From: Symsagittifera roscoffensis
Taxonomy: Eukaryota > Xenacoelomorpha > Acoela > Convolutidae
NCBI RefSeq assembly: GCF_963678635.1
Contig: NC_087069.1
Span: 53,232,251-53,296,250 of the forward strand
Length of the DNA: 64,000 nt
Direction: 5' to 3'
A model generated the notes under the pieces. The model had not been told where the DNA came from. It made no database searches and saw only the letters and a list, made by a program, of their open reading frames with translations. The first letter of the stretch is position 1, and every line of letters begins with the position of its first letter. Both the position numbers and the translations under genes were made by a program. Positions 16,746-27,492 of the stretch are shown here, in pieces.

Positions 16746-19700
16746 ATGAGGATGAGAGGCAGGACTGAGTTGCCTGAAGCCTCAGTAATCCTGACCAGTG
16801 TGAGAAAAGAGATGAAAGCTGCGGGAGTATTGCAGACGAGAATTTTCCTAGCACCCTTCGGCTGCGAAGAAATCAAAGTGGTCCATGGAGAAGAGGAAGA
16901 TAAATCAGCCGGTACATTGCTCATACCGAGATTCCAGGAAGAAGCTGACAATGACAAACAAGGACCATCGAACTCGAATGGGGACAAGTCAGAAGGAGAT
17001 GACGGACAGGGTGGAAACCGTCAGACGGAAGAACCCATGCAACAAGATCAAGCTGGTGGGGAAGACGACAGGGCATCGACAGGAGGAACATCCAGCCTGG
17101 ATTTCAATATCTTCAGTGATCTTGAGAATAATGCAGACACGTTGGAAACGACTGAGCCAGCGGATGAAGGCATCTCGACACTGGAACCTCCGTCAGCCTT
17201 TGAGGAAATGAAACGGAATTTGCCGGAGAGCAGCTCTCCTGGCAATACAAGAAATAACGATCAGAGAATCCTCATGGAATCACCTCGGAGGAGAAGAATA
17301 GAGGCCTCAGCCAGAGTACCTTTCTTGGGAACGCTACCCGAAGAAGAATGGGAAGTACATCACCGAGACCACGAGAGTAGGACGGGATGTAAGCTGGACA
17401 GAGTGGCGTTCATGGAAGAAGTCTGGACTGTGATTCAGAGCTATGGGACCCAGTCCATTCTCAAAACAGGTCTCAATCAACCCTTGATGAGAGAAGTACT
17501 TGACAAGCTTGATGAGTGTGAAGGGAGACTGAGTGAGTTATTGATCGACTCAGCCACTGATGAGAGTGAAGCGAATTCTCCCATCAAGATGACACCGCAG
17601 GACAATGAAGGAGAGGTGGTGTACCTGTCAAGGACCAGGAGAGGAACGATGCGATCGAAAATGGTGATTGATAAAATCAATGCGATGAAAATGAAGTTAG
17701 GCAGCAGAGTGATGCCGAGGAGGATTGGAAAGACGAAAGTGGATTCGGAAATATCGATGAAAGCTGGTAACTCAGCGAAAAGAAAACGAGTTGAGGAAGT
17801 CATGGATTTGGGGCAAGGTGATTACCAATTGTCTGGCACAGATAGAATATTAACTGATATAGCGATGGTGCCACCCATTCTCATGGCGGGGTTAAAGTCA
17901 ACCGGTTATAAATCCAAAAGGAGTGACCGCACTCTGACTGGAGCGACTTTAGAAATGGAAATACTCAGTCAATGTGGAGAGAGTAAAATGAGGGACTTCA
18001 AGCCATCTCCAATGAATCATGGAAAGGGAAGTGTTGCAGGACAACTAACACCAGTGGAATACAACAGACTGACAGTGTCTGATACAGTGTCGATAGATGA
18101 ACCCACCGGTGGATACATGGAGATGTTGGAATACCGAAACTCGGCTAGAGGGCATGTAATGGCCCTGGAAGAAGAAAAAGCCATGGAGGGTTATCTGGAA
18201 ACAATGTTGCAAGGCACCACCCTCAAGCAGAAGGCGTACGGAACTTTGGCGTCGTCTGACGTACAGGTGGAGACGATCGAGCAGTTGGTGAGCCTTCCAT
18301 GGAAAGCAGTAGTATTGAGGTATTTCGAAGAGGAAATGAGGACTACGCCAAGAATACATGCTCTCGTGGCAGTACCTTACGTAAGGACAGAATTACAACT
18401 CAGGCTCGCCTGGTGCATGATGGGACTGACTCGCGAAGAATATGATTCGGGAGAAAGGAAGAGATCAAAGGAGGAAAAAGTTTTCCTTATGACGAATCTG
18501 AGGGATCTGATAGTCCAGGAGGGAGCAGCAGTAGCGTGTGCAAAGCGGAGAGACGCTCTCTGTTTCATTCGATTCCTGATAGAGCAGATCTCAGTACCTG
18601 CATTAAGCACTTGTGTTAAAATGTTGAAGGAAGGCGATGAGCGAACGAAAGCCATGTTCTTACTAGCAATGTTGGATATGCAGCAAAGTAAACCGATGAG
18701 GGTGAACATGAAAGAACCTGAAGAATTGGAACCCATGAAAAAGATAGACGAGATCAGGAGATTCTCAAACAAGGAGTTGAGGCTCACTAAAGAATCTATG
18801 GGAGCATTGCCGAAATCCAGTGAATACTGTGGACCGATCAAGAAGAAGTCATATAGCTATGTATCCGGGATCATAGGGATAGCGTACAATCCTTTCCTGA
18901 GTGAAGACATACGTGATTGCTTCTTTGATTATGAGCAGGCGGTGTTACTAAGATTCTGGACGTCCAGAATTGTGACGACTAAGAGCGTTAACAATCCACA
19001 GGCCAAATTGGGATTGGTCTTGGAAGAAGAGGTGACTGCACCTTCAGTACCAAAATCCGACAAGAGAGTGGAATTTGGGTTGGGATTCTCAGATGAATTA
19101 CTGAGAACGAGCTTGATGGCAGTGTGGGAATTGATGAAGCCATCGTGGTGTCCTAGTCCCAACGCTGACTCAATATTACGGGCGACACAAGACATACAGA
19201 GGGAACTGAATGCGGACTGTAACCTGCGTGACCTCAACATCATATATAATGTGATGATAACAGCCTCTAAGAGCAACGGAGAAGATAGAGTGGAGTTGCC
19301 TGGCTGGGGACCAGAAGACTGGGTCAAACCTGGTAGCTGTCTGGCGGAAGTCTGTGGACTAGAGGGTCACGTTTGTGGAAGTCTAGACTGTGTGAGAACC
19401 CTGGAGAAACAACACAAGCAGTTGACGGTATTGTTTGGAAATGTAGTGATGAAAGCAAGAACGGAAACGGAACTGATAGCAGATTGCCATGGAGGAACCG
19501 ATGTGAATCTAGTGACAGCACTAGGATTCTACAGCATGTTTGGTTCTTTAGAGTCACTATTGAATCTAGAACAGAAACATGAGATGGTCACAGCCATCAG
19601 CGTAGAAGTATTCCCAGGAGTTCTGCAGACTGAGCAGAAGTATATAGGAAAATGGAGGGAAGCAATCGAAACGGAGATGAACATCAGACACAGCGAAACT

Positions 19701-20726
19701 TATTGTAGACCATCAGGAGCACGATATTTGGTGGGTTCAACGTTGGCTCCAATGTGCAAGAGCAGATACCCTGTACATTTCGTGGCTGTGGACGTGAAGA
19801 GTACAAGAACGATCGTGGATCAAGCTTTCTCAGTGCCAAAGTGCGTGAGATTGGCGAGAATGTCTGAAAAGTCTTACGAGTTACTATGTAAGATGTTCTC
19901 AGCAGTTCCAGAAAGAACCAAAGAGGAGTTGGAGTCAATACTAGGAAAGAAGTTCATGGGATATGTGAGCGGGAACTTCAGTGACTTTGAAAAACAGAAA
20001 CAGAGAGGATCAACTGTCACAGATTACAATGCAGTAGATGAGAATGATGAGATCCACCGAGTGATGATGGAAGTGGAGCCATTGCTGGAACCTTCGGGAA
20101 AACGGAATTGGAGGAGCATCATGTTGACACATGACGAGTTTCCTTGCCACTGCTTGCTGCAGACCTGGTGGTATCCCAAGCGTAGTAATCTGGTGTTGAT
20201 CTGGGACTCTGGAGAGCTGCTCTCCATGGGTTTACCAGATTCATCACAGCCCATAACAATAGTGATAGTGGGAGTTATGATGGCGATACGATGGCTGGAA
20301 GCTCATGTGAGAGAAAATAATAGACAGGAGGCACCGACGAGAGAACAATTGCAGAAATTAGATTGTCTAAAAGATTTAGATCTTTTTGAGACAATGTGCA
20401 AAGTTCTAAACATTCCGATGGAAGTGAAGAAGATATGGGCAAGAAAACGATTGATGCCATGGTTCAGAGCTAACATGACTGCATGGTTGTACGAGTATGC
20501 GAAAAAGCATATGTCGAAACATGGCAGAGTGTACAGTGAATATCAGCTGGACATTGGGGCAGGAGCTTTCAAGCGAACTTTCGTGACCCATCGGAATGCA
20601 GTGACCACCGCTGTGAAAAGAATTTCCAGGACGAGCGAGCGTAGTGGAAGTGAGAGGGCAGAGATGCTGAAAGAAGATTTGGAAAGAAACGTGGCGTTGT
20701 GTCTCCACCCACAACAGCTTCTGTAG
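16746..20726 (+). CDS. Fourth ORF of element 1, large conserved protein of unknown function
   Basis: The ORF is 1,326 codons with no domain I recognise. The first 170 residues are acidic and low-complexity, followed by a conserved FLGTLPEEEW segment and a basic patch. From about residue 470 to the end it is mostly helical and globular, with conserved pieces such as KKIDEIRRFSNKE, YVSGIIGIAYNPF, KPSWCP and PCHCL, and several Cys/His residues. All of these recur in element 2. The frame stays open upstream of the ATG into the third ORF (at least 16701-16745). In element 2 the equivalent junction is one continuous ORF (25033-26139), so the third and fourth ORFs were probably one polyprotein of over 2,300 residues. 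The protein is not env-like: no signal peptide, membrane anchor or furin site is visible. Confidence 0.85.
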   Translation: MRMRGRTELPEASVILTSVRKEMKAAGVLQTRIFLAPFGCEEIKVVHGEEEDKSAGTLLIPRFQEEADNDKQGPSNSNGDKSEGDDGQGGNRQTEEPMQQDQAGGEDDRASTGGTSSLDFNIFSDLENNADTLETTEPADEGISTLEPPSAFEEMKRNLPESSSPGNTRNNDQRILMESPRRRRIEASARVPFLGTLPEEEWEVHHRDHESRTGCKLDRVAFMEEVWTVIQSYGTQSILKTGLNQPLMREVLDKLDECEGRLSELLIDSATDESEANSPIKMTPQDNEGEVVYLSRTRRGTMRSKMVIDKINAMKMKLGSRVMPRRIGKTKVDSEISMKAGNSAKRKRVEEVMDLGQGDYQLSGTDRILTDIAMVPPILMAGLKSTGYKSKRSDRTLTGATLEMEILSQCGESKMRDFKPSPMNHGKGSVAGQLTPVEYNRLTVSDTVSIDEPTGGYMEMLEYRNSARGHVMALEEEKAMEGYLETMLQGTTLKQKAYGTLASSDVQVETIEQLVSLPWKAVVLRYFEEEMRTTPRIHALVAVPYVRTELQLRLAWCMMGLTREEYDSGERKRSKEEKVFLMTNLRDLIVQEGAAVACAKRRDALCFIRFLIEQISVPALSTCVKMLKEGDERTKAMFLLAMLDMQQSKPMRVNMKEPEELEPMKKIDEIRRFSNKELRLTKESMGALPKSSEYCGPIKKKSYSYVSGIIGIAYNPFLSEDIRDCFFDYEQAVLLRFWTSRIVTTKSVNNPQAKLGLVLEEEVTAPSVPKSDKRVEFGLGFSDELLRTSLMAVWELMKPSWCPSPNADSILRATQDIQRELNADCNLRDLNIIYNVMITASKSNGEDRVELPGWGPEDWVKPGSCLAEVCGLEGHVCGSLDCVRTLEKQHKQLTVLFGNVVMKARTETELIADCHGGTDVNLVTALGFYSMFGSLESLLNLEQKHEMVTAISVEVFPGVLQTEQKYIGKWREAIETEMNIRHSETYCRPSGARYLVGSTLAPMCKSRYPVHFVAVDVKSTRTIVDQAFSVPKCVRLARMSEKSYELLCKMFSAVPERTKEELESILGKKFMGYVSGNFSDFEKQKQRGSTVTDYNAVDENDEIHRVMMEVEPLLEPSGKRNWRSIMLTHDEFPCHCLLQTWWYPKRSNLVLIWDSGELLSMGLPDSSQPITIVIVGVMMAIRWLEAHVRENNRQEAPTREQLQKLDCLKDLDLFETMCKVLNIPMEVKKIWARKRLMPWFRANMTAWLYEYAKKHMSKHGRVYSEYQLDIGAGAFKRTFVTHRNAVTTAVKRISRTSERSGSERAEMLKEDLERNVALCLHPQQLL

Positions 20727-21702
20727 AAACAGAGAATCAAACGTGGATCCCCTACCTTGCTGTAAACAGAGGGTGGAAGAGCAGAAGTGTTGGAGGACGG
20801 CTTCCAACAGCGTCAGGATAGTCAATGACGTGCTACAAGACACGGAAACTGAGAGTGCGGAGTCAGTGTCACAGGAGGAGGAAATGGAGCATTGATGAAT
20901 GGTCGAGAAAACAAGAGGCAACAAGAAAGAAAATTAGAAGAATTTAGAAGTTTTAGAACTTCTAAACGACGAAAAAAGAAGAGAACAAAGGGATAATGAA
21001 GAAAAGTTAAAACTCAGAATTGTTTTATGTGTGTGAAAAACTCAAGTGAGAAACCAAGCAACCAAGTTGTAATTGAAAACTGAAACATTTAAGTTGAGTT
21101 TGGAAATTGTTGCATTTATAAATTTGCATTTTGGTTTTAGTTGAAGTGGCTTTAGAGACACTCACTTATTATTTATTTAGAAAGGCTTGAGGGAAGAGTA
21201 TATTTAAATATTCCAGCCTGCATGATTGTTTTTAATCACTTAGGAAGACTGATCACTTTGTGGTGACATGAAAAACTTGAGTAACTTCTTGAGGAGGGAG
21301 GTTGTTGCATTGTTCTTTCTAACCACAAAGTTTCTTAGTTTTAATATTCAGGACAATAAACAAGCAAGATTTCCGAAGGGAAGGAGCATAGTAGGATAAT
21401 TTTAGCTTGTTGGTTGGCAGGACTGTCCTGCAAGCCAACACCTTTTAAATCTAGGAGAAAAAGTTTCAATCGGGATATTGACACTGGAAGTCAGAAAATA
21501 TGTTTTATCTTAAGTCATATCCTCAATGTGCAGATTAATGAAAGAATTTGAAGGCTATAGTGATGTAGTATGATGCCATTTATATTCTGCAGTGAGTCGA
21601 TGTGACGTAGGTAAAAGTAATTTCGTGCATTTTGTAAATTCTGTTCGATGACACTGTAACCATTTAGAACATTGCGCGATTCAATGAGGACATTGACCGG
21701 AC
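20727..21702 (+). other. 3' untranslated region of element 1
   Basis: About 1 kb without a convincing ORF, more AT-rich than the coding part. Short ACTTGAG words recur (about 21044 and 21272), similar to those in the spacer of element 2 at 30038-30120. Confidence 0.6.
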
Positions 21703-21715
21703 TGTCCGGGGAGTA
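21703..21715 (+). promoter_or_regulatory. 3' polypurine tract of element 1
   Basis: TGTCCGGGGAGTA directly abuts the first TG of the 3' LTR, as expected for the plus-strand primer. The same 11-mer occurs four times inside pol. Confidence 0.75.
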
Positions 21716-22633
21716 TGTGACATTCGACCAGAATGGCCAAAATGCAGTCTCTGCAGAATTCAGGATTTTAGCAGTGAACCTTCCGGATTGGCGATTTAGA
21801 ACGGATAAGGACGTTATTTGAACGATTAGCCAAACGGTGAAGGCTAGAAGATTCTGGAATTCTAATTTTTAAAAATTCGAATTATGACGTCATATTTCTG
21901 AGAAACGTCAGAGACGGCCATTTTAGCTAAAATAGCAGAAAGAAACAGAACAACTTTATCTGCGATTACGAACAGTACGAAATCGAGACTAAAAAACAAC
22001 AACGAACTACCGAACAGCAGAGGACGTTCCGAGTTGCAACTATTGTGCTGTTACAATAGTTGCAAGGCCGTTGCGAGCAACGGTGAAGGGTAAAACCCAG
22101 CCTTCCGAGTTATTGTGAACTGGATATTAAGAAGCTTGATTCACCGGATTCAAGAATCCGGAAGGGTCTCGGGACGTGGACTTTTATGAACTTATATTGA
22201 ATTTTAGCATCCGTCATGTCCTGACTTGAATTTAATTAAGATCTTAATTCGTTTTGACAAGAATGAGGTGCTAGGAGTTGGGGGAAAGGGTTGATCCATC
22301 TTCGATGGAGATGATGATTTTTATCTACTGAACAAAAACAATAGTAATATAATAAGTAGTAGCCCTGTTTTTAGGAGTGACCTCGTGGTCTGGGGATACA
22401 GAGACCCAGCCATGAGCTCACTAATTTTGCATGTAATTCAGTTAATTTGAGCGTTCTGGTCGAAGCCGGAGAACAGTAGCGTTTTTGTCAGCCTGATGTA
22501 AGAAAGACCACCGAAAAGTACTGGCTTGGTAGAGACGGTGAAAAACATGCAAAGCTCTGTTTAGACGCTAGCCAGTCGTCTTAAGACTTAGTTTTGTTAT
22601 CCGTCGATATGTATCTTCCGGGCGAATGTTACA
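21716..22633 (+). repeat. 3' LTR of element 1 (918 bp)
   Basis: The left end is set by the polypurine tract and by terminal inverted repeats: TGTGACATTCG at 21716 and CGAATGTTACA at the right end match as inverted repeats with one mismatch. Bases 21813-22633 equal bases 1-821. The right boundary at 22633 is also where the two flanks diverge (822 against 22634). Confidence 0.9.
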
Positions 22634-25069
22634 TTTGTTGATGCTCGGGTAGTCCCAACGACCTGATTTCTTCCACATCCCAGATCAGGCAGAGATTGGC
22701 GTGGTCTGGGTACCACACTGTCTGCGCCAGACAGTGGCATGGACAATCCCCGTGTGTGAGGTCGATGCTCCTAAGATTGCGTTCTCCCGAGGCTTCTAGG
22801 AGAGGCTCAAGTTCCATCATCTTCTCGTGTATCTATACTCAAGGTCGCCAAATCTTCATCCGCCTTCGGCGCTAGTCTCACTCGCTCCGTGACTTCCTCG
22901 ATCAGGCTCGCATGGTGATGTGGACACCAGGAGGGCCTGAGCAATTTCCACACCACTCCCAGATTCGTGGTCAACATGCCGTTCCCGTTACCCATTTTTA
23001 GTTCTACTCTTTTACTTGAGCGTGGCACACTTATTACTTCCGGTGTTTTCTCGAGAATCAAACCCAGGCTAGGTCTCTCTCTCTCCACAGTGTCTATCTC
23101 CATTATCTTCTCTGTCCAGAACTTCAGCAGCTCCGCCACCTCGTAGTTTCTGTGGGCACCTCTAGCTTCCAAGTCCAAGAAAGGGTTGTATGCCATCCCC
23201 ATCACTCCAGACACATACTGGTACTCTCCCTTTTTGTTGGGTTTCAAGTACTCTCCTGTCGAAGCCAAGTTACGGTGAACGTCGTGTTTCTCCTCAAACT
23301 TCTTGTTGTAGAATCTCCGTATCTCATCTAACTTCCTGTGGCTCTCTAGAGATTGCCTAGAACCATCCTCCTTTTCTATCCCAGTACTCTGGTACACATT
23401 CAAGATGACTGTGGAGACTCTCCTTTCCAGCGTCTTGTTTCTAATTGCTCTCTGGTGACATGCTAGGATGGTACTGTCAGTCATTATCGACATTGTCCAC
23501 CTCAAGAAACAGGTAGCATCTTTCCTCCTTGCCAGACTCAAGCCTGAGTTATCCCTAGCAACGTGCTGCATCAGCATTCGATATACCTCTAGATTCTTGC
23601 CTCCCAACTTCAACTTGTCGTATGAAGTCTATCCCCAACAGGCTCCACGCAAACATCAGTTGTCCTGCGGTCCTAATAAAGGGATTCGCCATCAACGGCG
23701 ATGCCGATGAGGATGTTCTCATCGCTTCTTCAAAATGATCTTTTAACAAGCTCTGCCAAGTTCTCTTCAGTTGGCTCCCCAATTCCAATTTGTTGATATC
23801 AGCCTTCTGCTGGGTAGCCCAATTGCGTCGTTTGCGTGACACTCCACTGTCGAGCTTCTTCAGGCAATCTTCCAATTCCTCCAATGTTTCCAGGGCCACC
23901 CACCACGGTCGGGAGGTGTTTCTCGTTTTATTTTTCTCAAGAGGATCGCTAGTCACTTGCTTCCCGGTAGCCTGGTGTTCATTTGAGACCCATTCTTTGC
24001 CGACGTCCACTTCCCAGGTCTGCCCGCTCGTCGAACCTCGCTTCATTTTTATCCTCTGAGGCTTGAAGTCTTCTTCCGTTGTTGAGCTGGTGGGGATCTC
24101 CATCTCTCTTTCTACGTCGAGCAGTTTCCTTGGCTCGTAGCTACTCTTGTAGGCTGCTGTCTTCCATCGTGACAGAACCATGGGGGCCGTCTCTCTCAAG
24201 TTTCTCTCCGAGACCGCATCCGCTGAAGGACTGCCCAATCCCTCCACATCTGTCTTCCTCTTGCGAGACCTCACGTCTTTACTCGGGGGCGTTGTCGTTA
24301 TCATCACTGATTCGACTTCCTTGTCTCCATCCAACCCTTCCAACTCTTGCCTCCCCCCTGCTCGAGCCTTAAGGATATTAGTGCTTTTAGTTATATTACT
24401 AGTCTCGACCTTATCCCCCCTTACATGTTCATTTATTTTACTGTCAGTTTTTTGTTTCAGAGTAGAGCTGTCTTTACATTTGTCTTCCTTGGTCTTCCGT
24501 GATGCCTTCCTCAACTCGACCATCTTGCTCAGCAGCTCTCCTCTAGCTTTCTCCTCCAGACCTGTCCCCATCAGGACAGGCTCTCCGAATTTCATAACCG
24601 TGTCCTACAGCTCCTCCTTGAAATCATCCAATGTGGTCTCGTCATACACTTCTCGATTAAAATCGCTCAAGAATCCTCGCCAAGCGTCCTCATCCAGAGT
24701 GCCTAGGAAAGCACCCCTGTTTCCCTCGAAGGTGTTCTTCTGCCTTCTTTCTGCGCTCAGGAAAATCATCCCCATGTTAGGATTCTCGCTCGTCAGTGGT
24801 AACTCTAGATCCTTGCGGGGAGATGAGGTCAGAGGTGGCGTGGGGGTGTCTGCCCAACTTTCTCCACTCAGATCCTTCAGCAGCTCTTGAGTGGTGAACT
24901 CCTCTTCCGATGGTTTTTGCTCCGGTGTGTTTCCCACTTCCATATCCTCTCCTGCCTCGCTGAGAATCTCGTCCATGCTCTCCTCTCCCGATTCTGCTTC
25001 TCTTCTCTCAAGAATCCTCCTGAATCGATCTTCTACGGGACCGCTCCTTTTATCCCCAGGGGTGTCCAC
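22629..25069 (-). pseudogene. Fourth-ORF region of element 2, broken and 3'-truncated
   Basis: Pieces at 24605-25069, 23555-24595, 22807-23613 and 22629-22820 follow element 1's fourth ORF in order. FLGTLDEDAW matches FLGTLPEEEW; KLDEIRRFYNKK, YVSGVMGMAYNPF and RPSWCP also match. A TAG at 24605-24607 interrupts one frame where element 1 has Trp. A frameshift lies near 23600. At about 22820 the sequence jumps from a region equivalent to 19230 of element 1 to one equivalent to about 20060, an internal deletion of roughly 830 bp. The remaining C-terminus is cut at 22634 by element 1's LTR. Confidence 0.85.
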
Positions 25070-26139
25070 CGATAGGGGTGACGGTGACGTCGGACCCGTT
25101 TTCTTGTACTCTTCCGAGCCACATACAATGGGCCTGCTGCATCCAGCTCCTTCCCCTCCTGTCTCATCTCCACTTGCTCCAGTCCGTAAGGTGCCCGGTA
25201 TCTCCTCGTGGCAAACATCATCTCATCTGTATTCAATGCGATGTGTCCTTCCTCCACGATCATCCTGCCATCATCCCACACCGGCAAATTGTTCTCCAGA
25301 CCTGCCCGCTCAAGTGTTCTCAAGGCATCTCGCACCTCGAATTTCGGTGGCATCGAGCTTCTCATTTTCTTGGCTTGAGTTGTCCATGAAGTTATTTTCG
25401 CATCGTCGGTATGAAAATAAATTGCTGCAGAGTAGCCGATGAAGAGGGGATCCCAGCCGTCGGTGAACTCCCCCTGTTGTTCTTCGGTTGCTGCTCTTGC
25501 GAACAGGGACGGGACCACCAGGGAGGTGTTCATCCCCAGGGTCATTCTCCTCACTGTTGGAAACTCTGGAATGCTTGCTGGTAGGACTTCCTTCTCCAAT
25601 ATCGCCTCTAGCTCCCTTTTCACCAGCTCGAAGCTTTTCTTCCATGCGGGAATTCTCAAAATCTCTTGTCCATTTGCTGTCAGGGGATTTAGGTTCCAGA
25701 ACTTGGGATAGGTTTCGATGGGGCCTTCGCGGTTACCTCCCATCCTGCACTGCAGTTGTCCTCGGAAACTGTATATCAACAACTCCGGATCCTTCACTTT
25801 TCCGAAGAGCACCGTGTTGCTCATCTGTGCCCTTAGCACCTCCTGTTGACACCAATTGAGTGTCGTCCCATCTAGTATGCTTATGAGGCTCACGTGGGTC
25901 ACTGAGTATCGATAAGCTGTCACCAGAGGATCTGGAAACGGGTACGTGACGGCCGGTCCATAGATGCAGGTTACGACCTCCTCTAGCCCCCGGATCATCC
26001 CCATGGGGTCCGATCTCATGGCCAGGCATAGGTCCGTCAACAGAGGCATGCCCCCATTCACTTTCCTCCACTCATCCCGTGTCTTCGGGCTCTTCTCTTC
26101 ACCAGTCCGGTGCCGGTTTTGCATCAGTAGGTACTGCAC
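25033..26139 (-). pseudogene. Continuous ORF spanning the third/fourth ORF junction in element 2
   Basis: This begins at QYLLMQNR and GGMPLLTDL, matching the C-terminal part of element 1's third ORF, and runs without a stop past the point where that ORF ends, into sequence equivalent to the start of the fourth ORF. It is the main evidence that the two ORFs of element 1 were once one. The frame is lost again near 25033, where a second ORF takes over. Confidence 0.75.
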
Positions 26140-26150
26140 CAGCAGCGTCT

Positions 26151-27423
26151 TTAGTAAGGCAGCTCACTTATACGAATAGGTGTCAATACTCGAGTGTGTT
26201 CTTCCCATCCACAGGGCTCTCCGTATTTCATTAGTCGGTGGAATGACACCAGTTCCCCATGGGTTAGAAGCACCAATGCCAAGTACCCGTCAATCCGGAG
26301 TGTGTCCACGCCCCGACTGAACATGTACGCTGGGCCCATATTGAACAGGTACCTTGGGTAAACCAGGTACAGTGCCAACAACAGACTGATGGGCATGTTC
26401 AAGATTTCCTGTATGAAGGCTCCAAAGATGGTCTCTTTCGCGCTGTACACTCCAGCCATGAACTCTTTTCCCCAACAAGGACTCAAGAACTCAAGAATCT
26501 CGTGATCCCTCCTCGTCCTCAGCTCACCCCTTGCGTGCTCCCTCCAGAATCCTCCAATCGTGACTTCGTTGGCTGCTGTGACGAACCTGCCCACTGTCAT
26601 TTCCCTCTTCTCGGCCACTTCCAGCTGCCCCTCAAGAAAATCCCAGATCTGCTTCACCAGAGGTGGGGCACCTACTCTTGTCTTCTCCGTGGCGTTCTCC
26701 AGCCTTGGTGTCAGGAAGGGCCACCTGCCTCTCTCTTGTTTCAATCGATACACCATCGACTCCAGCTGTTTCTCCGCTGCGGCCACGTTCTTCCTTTCGT
26801 TGCTCGGTTCTCTAGATTTACTGGTGGAGCTTGTGATGGTCAACTCCATACTTCGAAACCACAGAGTGGCCGTCAGGTGAGTCACCACTGGATGATCATC
26901 CCCTATAATCGGACTGAGCTTGAGTTGCCTAGCGAAGTTGGATATCTCTACCAAGAGGACCTCGTCCAATACAATGAGGATGTCAGCCAACTCGTAGAAG
27001 CCCCTCAACGCGTGGGACACATCCGCCCACGCCGCCGCCAGTTCTGATCTGCGAAGTCTCAAGTTCGTTGGTTCCAGCTCCCGATTGGGAGCTGCCATCA
27101 GAATACGCCACCCATTCCCTTCTGCTCAAGATCAAGATCGCATATACAAATTGCAGAGCGGGAGGCATGCTCGCGTACCCGGGAGACGTCGTGAACGCTA
27201 CTTTTGTCTTGGAGCCAAATCGTGAGGCAACGTTCTCTTGTACTTCGTTCATGGCTGCAAATAATGTCTGGATGGCTTCCCAGATCTTCTTCGGTGCCGG
27301 TTCATCACCCTTGAGCTGCTCAAAAAACCCTGTCGCATGCAAGTGATCATTCATCCCTGCAAACAGTAGTTGCTCAGGCTCGCAAGGCATCTCCGATTTT
27401 ATTGCCACCACCAGGGTTAACAT
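26151..27423 (-). pseudogene. Extra module of element 2, unknown function, absent from element 1
   Basis: Two overlapping ORFs in different frames (26983-27423 and 26151-27098) together cover about 420 residues between the SGNH region and the GGMPLLTDL region. Conserved-looking features are LLFAGMNDHLHATG, SPGYASMPPALQF and a hydrophobic stretch near ISLLLALYLVYPRYLF. Element 1 has only about 170 unrelated low-complexity residues at the same place. The module was therefore gained by element 2 or lost by element 1. No domain is recognised. The frame changes inside the overlap and again near 26150, consistent with decay. Confidence 0.7.
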
Positions 27424-27492
27424 CTGGTTTAGCTCCGCTCCCGGCAGTGAATATATCAGAGTTTCCGGCCAAAATAACTTGGGAGACGTTCC

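Larger units (their letters stand above)
1..22633 (+). mobile_element. Giant Ty3/gypsy LTR retrotransposon (element 1)
   Basis: A nearly complete LTR retrotransposon of about 22.7 kb; only the first 97 bp or so of its 5' LTR lie before the window. Order: 5' LTR, 2.9 kb leader, gag-pol, third ORF (SGNH hydrolase), fourth ORF, 3' untranslated region, polypurine tract, 3' LTR. The visible 821 bp of the two LTRs align with no difference or indel that I can find, so the insertion is recent. The order protease, RT, RNase H, integrase, with a DD35E core and a GPF module, assigns it to Ty3/gypsy (Metaviridae). Typical gypsy elements are 5-10 kb; the excess here is two long extra ORFs and a Pol C-terminal extension. 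Its coding part is visibly richer in G+C than the host DNA right of 41 kb. Pol carries a break in RNase H, so this copy may not be autonomous. Confidence 0.95.

Noticed and set aside
16746-20726. Envelope glycoprotein (retrovirus-like env)
   Set aside because: No signal peptide, transmembrane anchor, furin-type site or fusion peptide is visible.
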